A stretch of 64,000 nt of DNA. Origin: Erythrobacter sp. SD-21. GTDB lineage: Bacteria > Pseudomonadota > Alphaproteobacteria > Sphingomonadales > Sphingomonadaceae. Each line of letters begins with the position of its first letter. Position 1 is the first letter of the stretch. Positions 9,006 to 18,345 of the stretch are shown here, piece after piece. The notes beneath the pieces were generated by a model. The model searched no databases and was not told the origin of the DNA. It saw nothing but the letters and a program-made list of their open reading frames with translations. The position numbers and the translations under genes were made by a program. The stretch lies in the NCBI RefSeq assembly GCF_000181515.1, contig NZ_ABCG01000003.1, forward strand, positions 62,001-126,000, given 5' to 3'.

Positions 9006-9828
9006 GACGAACAGCGTCGGCGAGGCCATCCGCGCCGCCGCCGGCCGTCTTGCCGCGACCAGCGAAACGGCGCGGCTCGATGCCGAACTGCTGATGGCCC
9101 ACGCGCTGGGGACCGACCGTTCGGCAATGCTGCTTCGATCGATGCGCGATCCCGCGCCGCAGGGCTTCGAAGCCCTCGTCCAGCGCCGCGCCGCGCACGA
9201 GCCTGTCGCCCATATCCTCGGCCACCAAGAGTTCTTCGGCCGCAGCTTCAAGGTCACCCCCGACACGCTGATTCCGCGCGGCGACAGCGAGGTGCTGGTA
9301 GAGGCCGCACTCGAGCTGCAGCGCGATGCCGCGCGTGTGCTCGATCTCGGCACCGGCACCGGTGCGCTGCTGCTCTCCGTGCTGGCGGAAACGCAGGCGC
9401 AGGGCGTGGGGACCGATCGTTCGCCCGCCGCGCTCGCCGTAGCGCATGACAACGCCGACCTCCTGGGCGTGGAGCACCGCGTGCGTTTCCACCTGCTCGA
9501 CTGGACGGAGGATGGCTGGGCTGCCGATCTGGGGCAATTCGATCTTATTGTGTGCAACCCGCCCTATGTCGAGGACGAGGCTGATCTCGATCCCGATGTC
9601 TGCGGCCACGAGCCGCATGGCGCGCTATTCGCAGGACCCGAAGGGCTCGACGATTACCGCATCATCCTTCCGCAACTGCGTAGTTTGATGAGCGTGAGCG
9701 CGGCCGCGATTCTCGAAATAGGACACGAACAATCGCCCGCCGTAAGCGAAATTGCGCGGGCAGTAGGGTTCGCTGTCGAATTGCGCCGTGACCTCGCCGG
9801 ACGGCCCCGCGCCCTCATTCTGACATAA
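8998..9828 (+). CDS. prmC: Release factor glutamine methyltransferase
   Basis: S-adenosylmethionine-dependent N5-glutamine methyltransferase that modifies the GGQ motif of RF1 and RF2. It has 276 residues. An N-terminal helical domain precedes the Rossmann methyltransferase fold with the SAM loop [13 protein letters not shown] and the catalytic NPPY in [15 protein letters not shown]. Its ATG overlaps the end of prfA by 8 nt, so enzyme and substrate are translationally linked. Confidence 0.96.
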   Translation: MTETNSVGEAIRAAAGRLAATSETARLDAELLMAHALGTDRSAMLLRSMRDPAPQGFEALVQRRAAHEPVAHILGHQEFFGRSFKVTPDTLIPRGDSEVLVEAALELQRDAARVLDLGTGTGALLLSVLAETQAQGVGTDRSPAALAVAHDNADLLGVEHRVRFHLLDWTEDGWAADLGQFDLIVCNPPYVEDEADLDPDVCGHEPHGALFAGPEGLDDYRIILPQLRSLMSVSAAAILEIGHEQSPAVSEIARAVGFAVELRRDLAGRPRALILT

Positions 9829-9838
9829 AGGGGTTGGC

Positions 9839-10000
9839 AAAGCCGATTCGAGGCTTTAGTTCTGGCCATAGGCCAGTGGTGCGCGGACTATTCCGACCCG
9901 CCGGTTCTGAGCTCCGACATGGCAGTTTTGGTGCACGGCTTCGGCTTACGCATACCATGCTCAGACAGGAGCGCGCATGCCGCGAGAGGGTGCGGCATGC
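9839..10000 (+). other. Hairpin-rich 5' region upstream of the DUF4167 gene
   Basis: The 240-bp gap between prmC and the DUF4167 start holds three stems: AAAGCC/GGCTTT (9839-9857), CTGGCC/GGCCAG with a 3-nt loop (9862-9876), and the strongest, GCATGCCGC/GCGGCATGC with an 8-nt loop (9975-10000). None is followed by a T run, so they are not convincing terminators. They could form a structured leader. No riboswitch class was recognised. Confidence 0.45.
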
Positions 10001-10068
10001 TCGATGGACAACGCGGAAGAGAAGCAGGCCGAGGGTCTGTACCGCGCCATGAAAAGGACGAGTATTCC

Positions 10069-10728
10069 TTGAACAACAATCGCAACAACCGTCGCCGCGG
10101 TCGTAACAACAACAACCGTAACCAGGGCGGCGGCAATTCGGCCAACCGGATCGACAGCCGGGCGCGCGGCAATGCCCCCCAGATGCTCGACAAGTACAAG
10201 AAGCTTGCGCAGGACGCCCAGCACAATGGCGATCGCGTGCAGGCCGAGTATTACCTGCAGTTCGCCGACCATTATTTCCGCGTGATCGCCGACAACAAGG
10301 CACGCCAGGAAGAGGCCAAGGCCAAGCGCCAGGACGAACGCGGCAACCAGTCGGACGATGACGACGGTGACGAGGACGGCGACGACAATCGCAAGAACCG
10401 TCGCCCGCGCGGTCGCCGCGAGGACGATCAGGGCCAGAACGAGGCCCGTGGCCGCAAGCCGCGCCGCAAGGCCGATGACGCAGACGACGCGGACGATTTC
10501 GAGCGCGGGGACAACCCCTTCACCCGCAAGGACGGCGAGGACGAGGCACCCAAAAAGCGCCGCGCTCCGCGCAAGGCCAAGAAGGGCGAAGAAGGCGTTC
10601 CTGGCAACGAAGGCGAAATCGACGTGATCGTCCTTCCGCCCGCCATTGGCGGCGACGAGGAAAAGCCCGCTCCGCGGCGCCGCAAGCGCAAGAGCGAAGA
10701 AGGCGAGGATGTGAGCGCGGGCGGCTGA
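10069..10728 (+). CDS. DUF4167 domain protein, basic/acidic low-complexity
   Basis: The 219-residue protein starts at TTG 10069, where conserved homology begins (NNNRNNRRRGRNNNNRNQ), with AAAAGGAC about 12 nt upstream. The DUF4167 core is visible as NAPQMLDKYKKLAQDA and the following AEYYLQFADHYFRVI. The rest is low-complexity with alternating Asp- and Arg/Lys-rich blocks. The N-terminus rich in Arg, Asn and Gly suggests RNA or nucleic-acid binding, but that is inference; the family has no established function that I know. Location directly downstream of prmC is common in alphaproteobacteria. Confidence 0.88.
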   Translation: MNNNRNNRRRGRNNNNRNQGGGNSANRIDSRARGNAPQMLDKYKKLAQDAQHNGDRVQAEYYLQFADHYFRVIADNKARQEEAKAKRQDERGNQSDDDDGDEDGDDNRKNRRPRGRREDDQGQNEARGRKPRRKADDADDADDFERGDNPFTRKDGEDEAPKKRRAPRKAKKGEEGVPGNEGEIDVIVLPPAIGGDEEKPAPRRRKRKSEEGEDVSAGG

Positions 10729-10787
10729 TCGCGCTCCACCTGCCTGTTTTCCTTGCCATCCACGCGTCCTGATTTAACAGTCGCGAG

Positions 10788-12368
10788 GTGATGGATCGTA
10801 TCCCGGATTTCCTGCAGCGCCACCCGAAATGGAGCGCGCTGGTGCTAGGCTTCGCCTCGGCGACCGGCTTCCAGCCCCTGCACCTGTGGCCGCTGGGCCT
10901 TGCCGGCATGGCGGCCTTCGTCTGGCTCGCCTTCCGGCAGGAGAGCGGCAAGCGCGCCTTTCTCCTCGGCTGGCTGTTCGGCGTTGCGCATTTCACGCTG
11001 ACCAACAACTGGATCGCGACGGCCTTTACCTATCAGGCGGAGATGCCCGCCGCGCTTGGCTGGGCTGCGGTCCCGCTGCTTTCGCTCTACCTTGCTGTCT
11101 GGCCCGCGCTGGCGGTGCTTGGCGCGTTCCTGCTCGCACGGGGACGCGGCCTCCCGGCCTTCTCGCTCGCGCTGGGCGCGTTTTGGATCGCGGCGGAATG
11201 GCTGCGCAGCTGGGTCTTCACCGGCTACGCTTGGGGCCCGTTCTCGCTAATGCTGCTGGGCGACTGGGAGCGGCCCGGCCTGGCCATGGCACTGCCGTGG
11301 CTAGGCACCTACGCCCTCTCGGGTCTGGCGGTGGCGCTGTGCGGGCTGATGGCGTGGATGATTGCGGCTCGGCGCTGGCTGCCGCTTGGACTGAGCCTCG
11401 CGGCCGTGCTGGCCGGCATGTTCATTCCCGCAGGCGCGGCGCGGGAAGGATTTCTCCCAGTGACGCTGGTCCAGCCAAACCTGCGACAGGAAGAGCTCGA
11501 TGATCCCACGAAGTTCGAAGAACAATTCGTGCGGATAGCCTCGCTGAGCACGCCGGAACGTCCGGTCAGCCGCCGCCTGGTGCTGTGGCCCGAAAGCGGC
11601 GTTCCCGACTATCTGCGCGACGGCTATCCGCAGCGCTACTACATCCAGATGACCGCCGGCGGAGACCCGTCTTTTGCCCGCTATCGGATCGCCCAGGCTC
11701 TCGGGGATGGCGGGTTGTTGCTGACCGGCGCGGTCGATCTCGAAATCGCCACGGTCGACGGGGGGCGCAAGGCCATAGGCGCGTATAATTCGGTCACGCC
11801 GATCGACGCCGAGGGCAATCTCGGTCCGCGCTACGCCAAGGCGCACCTCGTGCCCTATGGCGAATACCTGCCGATGCGCGCGCTGCTCGAGCCGCTGGGC
11901 CTTTCGCGGCTGGTGGCGGGATCGATCGACTTCATCCCAGGGCCCGGGCCGCAGACCTTCGATTTCGGACCGCATGGCAATGCGGGAATGCAGATCTGCT
12001 ACGAGATCGTCTTTTCAGGTGAAGTGGTCGATCGGGCCAACCGCCCCGACTATATCTTCAATCCTTCCAACGACGGCTGGTTCGGCGCATGGGGGCCGCC
12101 CCAGCATCTCGCGCAAGCGCGTCTGCGGGCAATCGAGGAGGGTCTTCCCGTGCTGCGCTCTACGACCACGGGAATCAGCGCAATCATCGACGCGCGCGGC
12201 GTAGTCCGTGACCATATCGGACGGGCGCAGGCGGACCGCATCGACACGCTGGTCCCGCCTGCGGCTGCGCCGACGCTGTTCGCGCGTCTCGGCCACTGGC
12301 TTTCGCTTGTCTGGGGGATAGTGCTTCTAGGCGCATCGCTGGTTGCAAGTCGCCGCGCGCGGCGCTAG
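10788..12368 (+). CDS. lnt: Apolipoprotein N-acyltransferase
   Basis: Inner-membrane enzyme that adds the third acyl chain to the N-terminal cysteine of lipoproteins, the last step of lipoprotein maturation. It has 526 residues: multiple membrane helices in the first 215, then a periplasmic nitrilase domain, then a C-terminal helix. The Glu-Lys-Cys triad is visible as E269 (LWPESGVP), K351 ([12 protein letters not shown]) and C404 (MQICYEIVF). GTG at 10788 is followed immediately by ATG at 10791; either may be used. It has several lipoprotein clients in this window. Confidence 0.95.
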   Translation: MMDRIPDFLQRHPKWSALVLGFASATGFQPLHLWPLGLAGMAAFVWLAFRQESGKRAFLLGWLFGVAHFTLTNNWIATAFTYQAEMPAALGWAAVPLLSLYLAVWPALAVLGAFLLARGRGLPAFSLALGAFWIAAEWLRSWVFTGYAWGPFSLMLLGDWERPGLAMALPWLGTYALSGLAVALCGLMAWMIAARRWLPLGLSLAAVLAGMFIPAGAAREGFLPVTLVQPNLRQEELDDPTKFEEQFVRIASLSTPERPVSRRLVLWPESGVPDYLRDGYPQRYYIQMTAGGDPSFARYRIAQALGDGGLLLTGAVDLEIATVDGGRKAIGAYNSVTPIDAEGNLGPRYAKAHLVPYGEYLPMRALLEPLGLSRLVAGSIDFIPGPGPQTFDFGPHGNAGMQICYEIVFSGEVVDRANRPDYIFNPSNDGWFGAWGPPQHLAQARLRAIEEGLPVLRSTTTGISAIIDARGVVRDHIGRAQADRIDTLVPPAAAPTLFARLGHWLSLVWGIVLLGASLVASRRARR

Positions 12369-12417
12369 GAGATGCGCCACACTTAAAGCTATCTTTATAT
12401 CCTTTACTGGGGTCTTC

Positions 12418-13656
12418 ATGCGCACTAATTACCTGTTCACCTCCGAGAGCGTCTCGGAAGGCCATCCCGACAAGGTTTCCGACCAGATCAGCGACGCCAT
12501 CGTCGACCTGATGCTGGCCAAGGATCCCGAATCGCGCGTCGCCTGCGAAACCATGACGACCACGCAGCGTGTGATCCTCTCGGGCGAAATCCGCTGCGCC
12601 CCGATGTATGACAAGAATAATCCTGACTGGGCCGACAATGGCGGCTGGGCTCCGGGTGCTAAGGACGAGATCGAAAAGGCCGTGCGCCGCACCGTCCGCG
12701 AAATCGGATATGAGCAGGATGGCTTCCACTGGGAAACGCTGACCTTCGAAAATCACCTTCACGGCCAGTCGGCTGAAATCGCGCAGGGCGTCGATGCCAG
12801 CGGGAACAAGGACGAAGGCGCCGGCGACCAGGGCATCATGTTCGGCTTCGCCTGCGACGAGACGCCCGATTTGATGCCGGCAACGCTCGATTATTCGCAC
12901 AAGATCCTCGAGCGCCTCGCCGCCGATCGCAAGAACGGCACCGCACCCTTCCTTGAGCCCGACGCCAAGAGCCAGCTTTCGCTGCGCTACGAAAACGGCA
13001 AGCCGGTCGCCTGCGCCGCGATCGTCGTCTCGACCCAGCACGGCAAGGGCTATCACGAGGGCGAGAAAGAAGCCGAACTCAAGGCCTATGTGAAGAAGGT
13101 CGTGAACGAGATCCTGCCTGAAGGCTGGGTCTCGGACGAGACCGAATGGCACATCAACCCCACCGGCGCCTTCGAGATCGGCGGCCCGGACGGCGACGCT
13201 GGCTTGACCGGACGCAAGATCATCGTCGACACCTATGGCGGCGCGGCCCCGCATGGCGGAGGCGCGTTCAGCGGCAAGGACCCGACCAAGGTCGACCGCT
13301 CGGCCGCGTACATCACGCGCTATCTTGCCAAGAACATCGTCGCGGCCGGCTTTGCCAAGCGCTGCACGATTCAGCTTTCCTACGCGATCGGCGTCTCGAA
13401 GCCCCTGTCGCTCTATGTCGACACGCATGGCACCTGCGCAGACGGCGTGACCGACGAAGCGCTGGAAAACGCCATCGCCGGCATCGAGAAGCTCGGCGGC
13501 CTGACCCCGCGCGGTATCCGCACGCACCTCGGCCTCAACAAGCCGATCTACCGAAAGAGCGCGGCCTATGGTCATTTCGGTCGGCAGGCCGAAGGCGATG
13601 CCTTCCCGTGGGAGCGCACCGACCTCGTCGACGACCTCAAGGCGGCGATGGGCTGA
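12418..13656 (+). CDS. metK: S-adenosylmethionine synthetase
   Basis: Forms S-adenosylmethionine from methionine and ATP. It has 412 residues from the ATG at 12418 ([20 protein letters not shown]), where homology begins. Signatures include GHPDK (ATP), [12 protein letters not shown] and the P-loop-like [19 protein letters not shown]. The length is somewhat above that of enterobacterial MetK. Only 49 bp separate it from lnt. A small GGCGC/GCGCC hairpin (12361-12378) spans the lnt stop, but no SAM riboswitch consensus could be fitted. Confidence 0.97.
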   Translation: MRTNYLFTSESVSEGHPDKVSDQISDAIVDLMLAKDPESRVACETMTTTQRVILSGEIRCAPMYDKNNPDWADNGGWAPGAKDEIEKAVRRTVREIGYEQDGFHWETLTFENHLHGQSAEIAQGVDASGNKDEGAGDQGIMFGFACDETPDLMPATLDYSHKILERLAADRKNGTAPFLEPDAKSQLSLRYENGKPVACAAIVVSTQHGKGYHEGEKEAELKAYVKKVVNEILPEGWVSDETEWHINPTGAFEIGGPDGDAGLTGRKIIVDTYGGAAPHGGGAFSGKDPTKVDRSAAYITRYLAKNIVAAGFAKRCTIQLSYAIGVSKPLSLYVDTHGTCADGVTDEALENAIAGIEKLGGLTPRGIRTHLGLNKPIYRKSAAYGHFGRQAEGDAFPWERTDLVDDLKAAMG

Positions 13657-13678
13657 CCCGGAACTCTACGGACACGAT

Positions 13679-13708
13679 AAGGGCGGCCTCTCGGGGCCGC
13701 CCTTTTTT
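13679..13708 (+). terminator. Rho-independent terminator of metK
   Basis: A 10-bp stem AAGGGCGGCC / GGCCGCCCTT with a 6-nt loop is followed by six T residues. Confidence 0.92.
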
Positions 13709-13719
13709 GTCGCGAAGGA

Positions 13720-14127
13720 TCAGTCGAGAATGCCGCGGCGTACGTCCGGTCGGATGTCGTTGCCAAAATCGTCGTCGCGGAACCACTGGCCGACCTTGCG
13801 ACCGAACTTGGCAACCGCGCTCATGTTGAAGAAGTGCATGATACCGAGCGCGACGACCACCAGACCGATTTTGGTCGAGAGGAATTCGAGCGTTTCGGCC
13901 CAGCCCTGAGGCGGCGTCCCGAAGCGCAGCGTGAGCAGGATCCAGCCGAGATTGACGAGGTAGAAGCCGACCACCAGCAGATGGTTGGTCGAATGGGCGA
14001 GTGTGTCGTCATGCCCGAAGCACTCCTTCAGGAACACGATCCCGTTTTTCGAAAGCGTGCGGGCGACCCAGATCGTCAGCGCGATGCTGACGACCAGATA
14101 GGCGATATAAGCCGGGACGAGATACAT
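13720..14127 (-). CDS. Small integral membrane protein downstream of a GbsR-type regulator
   Basis: The 135-residue protein has three clear membrane segments (starting YLVPAYIAYLVVSIALTIWV, HLLVVGFYLVNLGWILLTL and KIGLVVVALGIMHFFN) and a short charged tail. I do not recognise a named family. AGGAGAAG precedes the ATG. A 22-bp operator-like sequence lies 15 nt upstream of the start and matches the palindrome in front of the regulator at 14213-14761, so it is probably that regulator's target. Confidence 0.8.
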   Translation of the reverse strand: MYLVPAYIAYLVVSIALTIWVARTLSKNGIVFLKECFGHDDTLAHSTNHLLVVGFYLVNLGWILLTLRFGTPPQGWAETLEFLSTKIGLVVVALGIMHFFNMSAVAKFGRKVGQWFRDDDFGNDIRPDVRRGILD

Positions 14128-14141
14128 AAGACTTCTCCTCT

Positions 14142-14163
14142 AATCTCTGAAATTTGAGAAATT
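14142..14163. promoter_or_regulatory. Operator-like site in front of the membrane protein gene
   Basis: Imperfect palindrome with half-sites AATCTCTGAAA and TTTGAGAAATT. It matches the perfect palindrome at 14782-14803 in 18 of 22 positions and lies immediately upstream of the gene at 14127. Confidence 0.65.
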
Positions 14164-14212
14164 CGTAGCGGCGGTGTTGGTGAGTGGATCTCCTCCTTTA
14201 AAAACGGGGTGG

Positions 14213-14761
14213 TCAGTCCTTCGGTTTGCCGCCGGGGAGGAGGCGCGCAACGCGGCTCCCGAGTTTCATCAGCGTCACCAGGGTCGACTTGGGCAAGCGG
14301 CGGACATCGGCATACCAGCCGGCAAGGTTGCCGATGAACTCATGCATCCGGCCCACTCGCTCCCGGATATGGGCGGGCACGTCACCGCGCTTCTCCAGAC
14401 TTTCCGACAATTCGCCAAGGAGCTGGATCGTGGGATCGATCTCGCGGCGCTTTCGCTCGGCCGTGATCTTCATGAGCATGTCCCACAGATCCGTAGCGGC
14501 GGTAAAATGATCGCGGCGATCGCCTTCGACATGCACACGCCGGACGATCTGGTAGGATTGCAACTCCTTCAGTCCGTTCGAAACATTCGAGCGCGCAAGA
14601 CCGAGTTTCTCGCAGATATCCTCGGCATGGCGCGGGCGGTCGGAGAGGTAGAGCAGAGCGTGAATCTGCGCGACCGACCGGTTGACGCCCCATTCGCTCC
14701 CCATTTCACCCCAATGGAGGATGAATGCGCGCGCTTCGGGAATATCTATGATGTCGGCCAC
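14213..14761 (-). CDS. GbsR/MarR family transcriptional regulator
   Basis: Predicted DNA-binding regulator of 182 residues. The winged helix-turn-helix is visible in the segment IHALLYLSDRPRHAEDICEK and the following LGLARSNVSNGLKELQSY (recognition helix), with a wing at RRVHVEGDRRDHF. A long helical C-terminal half would form the dimer interface. The layout matches GbsR-type MarR proteins, which in Bacillus sense choline; the ligand here is unknown. A 22-bp perfect palindrome lies 20 nt upstream of its start, suggesting autoregulation. The small membrane protein gene follows after 85 bp on the same strand. Confidence 0.87.
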   Translation of the reverse strand: MADIIDIPEARAFILHWGEMGSEWGVNRSVAQIHALLYLSDRPRHAEDICEKLGLARSNVSNGLKELQSYQIVRRVHVEGDRRDHFTAATDLWDMLMKITAERKRREIDPTIQLLGELSESLEKRGDVPAHIRERVGRMHEFIGNLAGWYADVRRLPKSTLVTLMKLGSRVARLLPGGKPKD

Positions 14762-14781
14762 GACTCAAACCTCCTTTTCTC

Positions 14782-14803
14782 AATTTCTGTAATTACAGAA
14801 ATT
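14782..14803. promoter_or_regulatory. Perfect 22-bp palindromic operator of the GbsR-type regulator
   Basis: Half-sites AATTTCTGTAA and TTACAGAAATT are exact reverse complements. The site lies 20 nt before the regulator start and is AT-rich against a GC-rich background. Confidence 0.75.
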
Positions 14804-14837
14804 CTAGGTTGGATCAAGGCATGTCTGGACTTTGTGG

Positions 14838-15980
14838 CTAGTCGTCTTGCCCCTTGGTCGGCGAAGCTCTCTCGGAGGCCAGCTCCGCATCGGAAAATAC
14901 GAAGGGGCTGCGAACCGAGGGCATGCCGTCGATCTCCAGCTTCATCCCGCGCGCCACGATCTGGCGGTCGGCGAAGACTTCGTCGATCTCGTTGATTGGA
15001 CCGGCAGGAATGCCAGCCTTGGCGCAAGCGGACAGCAGGTCTTCGCGCGACCATTGCGCGGTCGCCTCGGCTATCAGCGCGTCGACCTCGCTACGCCTCT
15101 CGACGCGGGCCGCGTTGGTGGCGAAGCGTTCGTCTGCGAGAAGGTCCTCGCGGCCAAGGACGGTCAGCAGCTTGCGGAACAGCGCGTCGTTGGCAGGGGC
15201 CAGCACCACCTGCCCGTCGCTGGTCGGGAACACGCCATAGGCGCTCACCTGTGCATGCGCGTTGCCCATGCGTGGCGGATTTTCACCGGTCGCGAGATAG
15301 CTCATCGCCTGGTTGGCGAGAAGTGCTACCGAACTGTCGAGCAGACTCATATCGATCCATTGCCCCTTGCCGGTGCGGTGGCGCATCAGCAGCGCGGCCT
15401 GCACGGCGTTGGCCGCCCATAGGCCGCAGGACAGATCGCTGATCGAGACGCCCATCTTCATCGGCTCGCCCTCGGGCTTCCCGGTCAGGGCCATGAAGCC
15501 GCTCATCGCCTGAATGACGAAGTCGTAGCCGGGTTCGTCGCGACGGGGTCCGTCCTGCCCGAAGCCGGTGATCGAGCAATAGACGAGCGCCGGGTTGGCC
15601 TTGGCCAGCGTGTCGTAATCGAGCCCGAATTTCACAAGACCGCCGGGCTTGAAGTTCTCGAGGACCACGTCCGCCCCGGAGGCGAGGTCTGCCACGCGGG
15701 CAAGGTCGGCCTCGTCCCTGAAGTCCGCGACCACGCCTCGCTTCCCGCGGTTGCAGGCGTGGTAATAGGCGCTGGTCGTCTCGCCCCCATGCTCGACCCA
15801 AGGCGGGCCCCAGATGCGCGTGTTGTCGCCTTCGGGGCTTTCGACCTTGATCACGTCCGCGCCGAGATCGGCAAGGATCTGGCCCGCCCACGGCCCGGCT
15901 AGGACGCGCGCGAGTTCGAGCACCTTCAGCCCGGCCAGCGGGCTGTCCTCGTTGCGCGGTCTGGCGAGCCAGTCGGCCAT
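14838..15980 (-). CDS. CaiB/BaiF family (class III) CoA-transferase
   Basis: Family III CoA-transferase that moves CoA between an acyl-CoA and a carboxylate; the exact substrates are not readable from sequence. With the ATG at 15980 (MADWLARPRNEDSPLAG) it has 380 residues. Typical blocks are LKVLELARVLAGPWAGQIL, DLGADVIKVE, and the region with the predicted catalytic aspartate in GYDFVIQAMSG. An upstream TTG at 16001 is possible but would overlap scoB. It is the last gene of the scoA-phosphatase-scoB operon, 7 bp after scoB. Confidence 0.92.
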   Translation of the reverse strand: MADWLARPRNEDSPLAGLKVLELARVLAGPWAGQILADLGADVIKVESPEGDNTRIWGPPWVEHGGETTSAYYHACNRGKRGVVADFRDEADLARVADLASGADVVLENFKPGGLVKFGLDYDTLAKANPALVYCSITGFGQDGPRRDEPGYDFVIQAMSGFMALTGKPEGEPMKMGVSISDLSCGLWAANAVQAALLMRHRTGKGQWIDMSLLDSSVALLANQAMSYLATGENPPRMGNAHAQVSAYGVFPTSDGQVVLAPANDALFRKLLTVLGREDLLADERFATNAARVERRSEVDALIAEATAQWSREDLLSACAKAGIPAGPINEIDEVFADRQIVARGMKLEIDGMPSVRSPFVFSDAELASERASPTKGQDD

Positions 15981-15987
15981 GGTCGGA

Positions 15988-16653
15988 TTATCCGAGCGCA
16001 ACCTCGTATTTGGCGGTCGTACTGTGGGCGATGTCCTGCTCGCTCACACCCGGCGCCAGTTCGACGAGCTGGAAGGTGCTCTCGTGGTCCTTGCGGCGGA
16101 ACACGCCGAGATTGGTAACGATCATGTCGACCACGTTCTGCCCTGTCAACGGCAGGGTGCAGGCCGGGATGAACTTCGCGCTGCCGTCCTTGGCCGTGTG
16201 GTCCATTACCACTATGATCTTCTTCACGCCCGCGACGAGGTCCATGGCGCCGCCCATGCCCTTGATCATCTTGCCCGGAATCATCCAGTTGGCGATGTCG
16301 CCATTCTCGGCCACTTCCATCGCGCCCAGCACGGTGAGATCGATATGGCCGCCGCGGATCATGGCAAAGCTTTGCGCGCTGTCGAAATAGGCGCTGTGGG
16401 CCAGTTCGCTGATGGTCTGCTTGCCGGCGTTGATCAGGTCGGCGTCTTCCTCGCCCTCATAGGGGAAGGGGCCGATGCCGAGCATGCCGTTCTCGCTCTG
16501 CAGCGTGACGTGCATGCCATCGGGAATGTGGTTAGCGACCAGCGTCGGAATGCCGATGCCGAGATTGACGTAATAGCCGTCTTCCAGCTCCTGCGCGGCG
16601 CGGGCGGCCATCTGGTTGCGATCCCAGCCGGTGCGGACGTTCGTATCGGTCAT
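15988..16653 (-). CDS. scoB: 3-oxoacid CoA-transferase subunit B
   Basis: Beta subunit of the heterodimeric succinyl-CoA:3-ketoacid CoA-transferase, which activates acetoacetate for ketone body or polyhydroxybutyrate use. It has 221 residues. The active-site glutamate lies in SENGMLGIG, and [10 protein letters not shown] and GGAMDLV are conserved. Unusually, the alpha-subunit gene is not adjacent: a phosphatase gene lies between them, ending 1 nt before this ATG. Confidence 0.95.
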   Translation of the reverse strand: MTDTNVRTGWDRNQMAARAAQELEDGYYVNLGIGIPTLVANHIPDGMHVTLQSENGMLGIGPFPYEGEEDADLINAGKQTISELAHSAYFDSAQSFAMIRGGHIDLTVLGAMEVAENGDIANWMIPGKMIKGMGGAMDLVAGVKKIIVVMDHTAKDGSAKFIPACTLPLTGQNVVDMIVTNLGVFRRKDHESTFQLVELAPGVSEQDIAHSTTAKYEVALG

Positions 16654-16654
16654 G

Positions 16655-17569
16655 TCAGTTGCCTTCGTTCATGATTGCAGGCGCAGCGGAAGGAGCGGTC
16701 GCGGGCGACCAGCGGGTGCCTTCGGGGTAGACCTCGCCCACCGTGCCCTTCAGCGAATCGCCGTAGACGGGGTTGGGCAGAACGAACCAGCCGTTGCCCC
16801 ACAGTTGCGCGAGATCGCCGCGCGCCGCCAGTTCGCGGCGCTCGGCTGCGGGCAGGTTGTCGTCGTTGAAGATATCGGCGAAATCGCCGAGATTGTCGCC
16901 CGCCAGCGCGATCACGCAATAGCGCTCGGCGATCAGGGCGCGTCGCCCGTCCTTGTCGCCGCTATCCACGCCATCATCCCCGCGCAGGAACAGCGTTTCG
17001 CGGTGGACTGCCTCGCCGAGACCGGCGGCTGCGATCGCCTTGGCCGCGCCCTCGGGGCTGTACTGGCGGTTTGTGTTGAAGACCGGGGTGATGCCGGCCT
17101 CGCGCAGGCGGCGCAGGCCGGTGACCGCGCCCGGGACGGGGCGAATGTAGCTCGCGCCGGTTTCTTCCCACAGCTTCCACGTTTCGCGCGAGTAGCTGTT
17201 GCCGGTCGCGGCGACCCAGTATTCGTAGCCCGTGTTGAGCAGGACGGTTTCGTCGACATCGAATACGACCGCCAGCGGCTTGATCGTCTCGCCGTCGGAG
17301 CACAGCTGCGGCGCGGCCACCACTCCGCCCACGCCCATGGCGACCGATTGCGGCACGCGGCGTTCGCGGCTGCGGGCAACGGCGTAATCGGCAAGGCCGC
17401 GCCAGGCCTGGATTGAGGCCCCGGCGGCTTCGCCCGAACCGTAGAGCCACTGCATGCTGTCGGGTGCCTCGGCATCGAGTCCCGGTGCGATCGGCGCTTC
17501 GGGAGCGGGAATGGTCGCACAGGCGCCCAGCGCCAGCGCGGCGAGCGATACGAGAGTGCCGCGCATCAT
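16655..17569 (-). CDS. Lipoprotein acid phosphatase, class C / e(P4)-like HAD
   Basis: Predicted outer-membrane or periplasmic acid phosphatase. The 304-residue protein starts with a lipoprotein signal (lipobox LALGAC, acylated Cys about residue 17). The HAD motif [10 protein letters not shown] carries nucleophile D104 and acid D106. Further conserved blocks are PVFNTNRQ (HAD motif II region) and the late acidic stretch [16 protein letters not shown]. This pattern matches the e(P4)/5'-nucleotidase lipoprotein family acting on NMN and nucleoside phosphates. Its ATG overlaps the scoA stop (ATGA) and its stop is 1 nt before scoB, so it is embedded in the CoA-transferase operon. Confidence 0.9.
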   Translation of the reverse strand: MMRGTLVSLAALALGACATIPAPEAPIAPGLDAEAPDSMQWLYGSGEAAGASIQAWRGLADYAVARSRERRVPQSVAMGVGGVVAAPQLCSDGETIKPLAVVFDVDETVLLNTGYEYWVAATGNSYSRETWKLWEETGASYIRPVPGAVTGLRRLREAGITPVFNTNRQYSPEGAAKAIAAAGLGEAVHRETLFLRGDDGVDSGDKDGRRALIAERYCVIALAGDNLGDFADIFNDDNLPAAERRELAARGDLAQLWGNGWFVLPNPVYGDSLKGTVGEVYPEGTRWSPATAPSAAPAIMNEGN

Positions 17570-18273
17570 GCGCTCTCCCGCTCGCGCGTGGTCACGAATT
17601 CGATCTTCTTGTCGTACGGCGCGCCGACGATCATGCGCTGCACATAGACACCGGGCAGGTGGATGCAGTCCGGATCGAGGCTGCCGGTCGGGACCACTTC
17701 CTCTACTTCGACGACGCAGACCTTCCCGCAGGTGGCGGCGGGCAGGTTGAAATTGCGTGCGGTCTTGCGGAAAACGAGGTTGCCGGTCTCGTCGGCCTTC
17801 CATGCCTTCACAATGGCCAGATCGGCGAAGATTCCGCGTTCGAGGATGTAATCCTCGCCATCGAAACTCTTCACTTCCTTGCCCTCGGCAACCTGGGTGC
17901 CGACGCCAGTTTTGGTGTAGAAGCCGGGGATGCCCGCACCGCCGGCGCGCATACGCTCGGCCAGCGTGCCCTGGGGACAAAATTCGACTTCCAGCTCGCC
18001 GGAGAGGAATTGCCGTTCGAATTCCTTGTTCTCGCCGACATAGGACGAGATCATCTTCTTCACCTGCTGGGTGCGCAGCAGCATGCCGATCCCTTCGTTG
18101 TCGACCCCGGCGTTGTTGCTGGCGAAGGTCAAGCCCTTCACCCCGCTCTCGCAGATCGCCTCCAGCAGGCGTTCGGGGATGCCGCACAGGCCGAAGCCCC
18201 CGCTGGCAATCAGCATGTCGTCATGGAGCAACCCGTCGAGGGCGGCAGCGGCGTCGGGAAAGAGCTTGTTCAT
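17566..18273 (-). CDS. scoA: 3-oxoacid CoA-transferase subunit A
   Basis: Alpha subunit of the acetoacetate-activating CoA-transferase, 235 residues. The CoA-binding loop GGFGLCGIPERLLEA and the blocks SNNAGVDNEGIG and GIPGFYTKTGVGT are conserved. It is the first gene of the four-gene operon and divergent from the lipoprotein gene at 18346 across 72 bp. Confidence 0.95.
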   Translation of the reverse strand: MNKLFPDAAAALDGLLHDDMLIASGGFGLCGIPERLLEAICESGVKGLTFASNNAGVDNEGIGMLLRTQQVKKMISSYVGENKEFERQFLSGELEVEFCPQGTLAERMRAGGAGIPGFYTKTGVGTQVAEGKEVKSFDGEDYILERGIFADLAIVKAWKADETGNLVFRKTARNFNLPAATCGKVCVVEVEEVVPTGSLDPDCIHLPGVYVQRMIVGAPYDKKIEFVTTRERESA

Positions 18274-18345
18274 CGGACCTCCGTTACGGCTTGGCTGCTA
18301 GCGCCCAGTTTGTGATAAGTCACCCCCGGAACAAGGAGATGCACG

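Noticed and set aside
12361..12417. SAM riboswitch in front of metK
   Set aside because: The gap is just 49 bp with only one small hairpin; no SAM-II or SAM/SAH consensus could be fitted.
12184..13575. A 463-codon frame antisense to metK
   Set aside because: It has low-complexity shadow composition and no domain; metK on the other strand is unambiguous.
14189..14200. Perfect Shine-Dalgarno AAAGGAGGAG on the minus strand between the regulator and membrane gene
   Set aside because: No ATG, GTG or TTG follows at a usable distance, so no gene is called.
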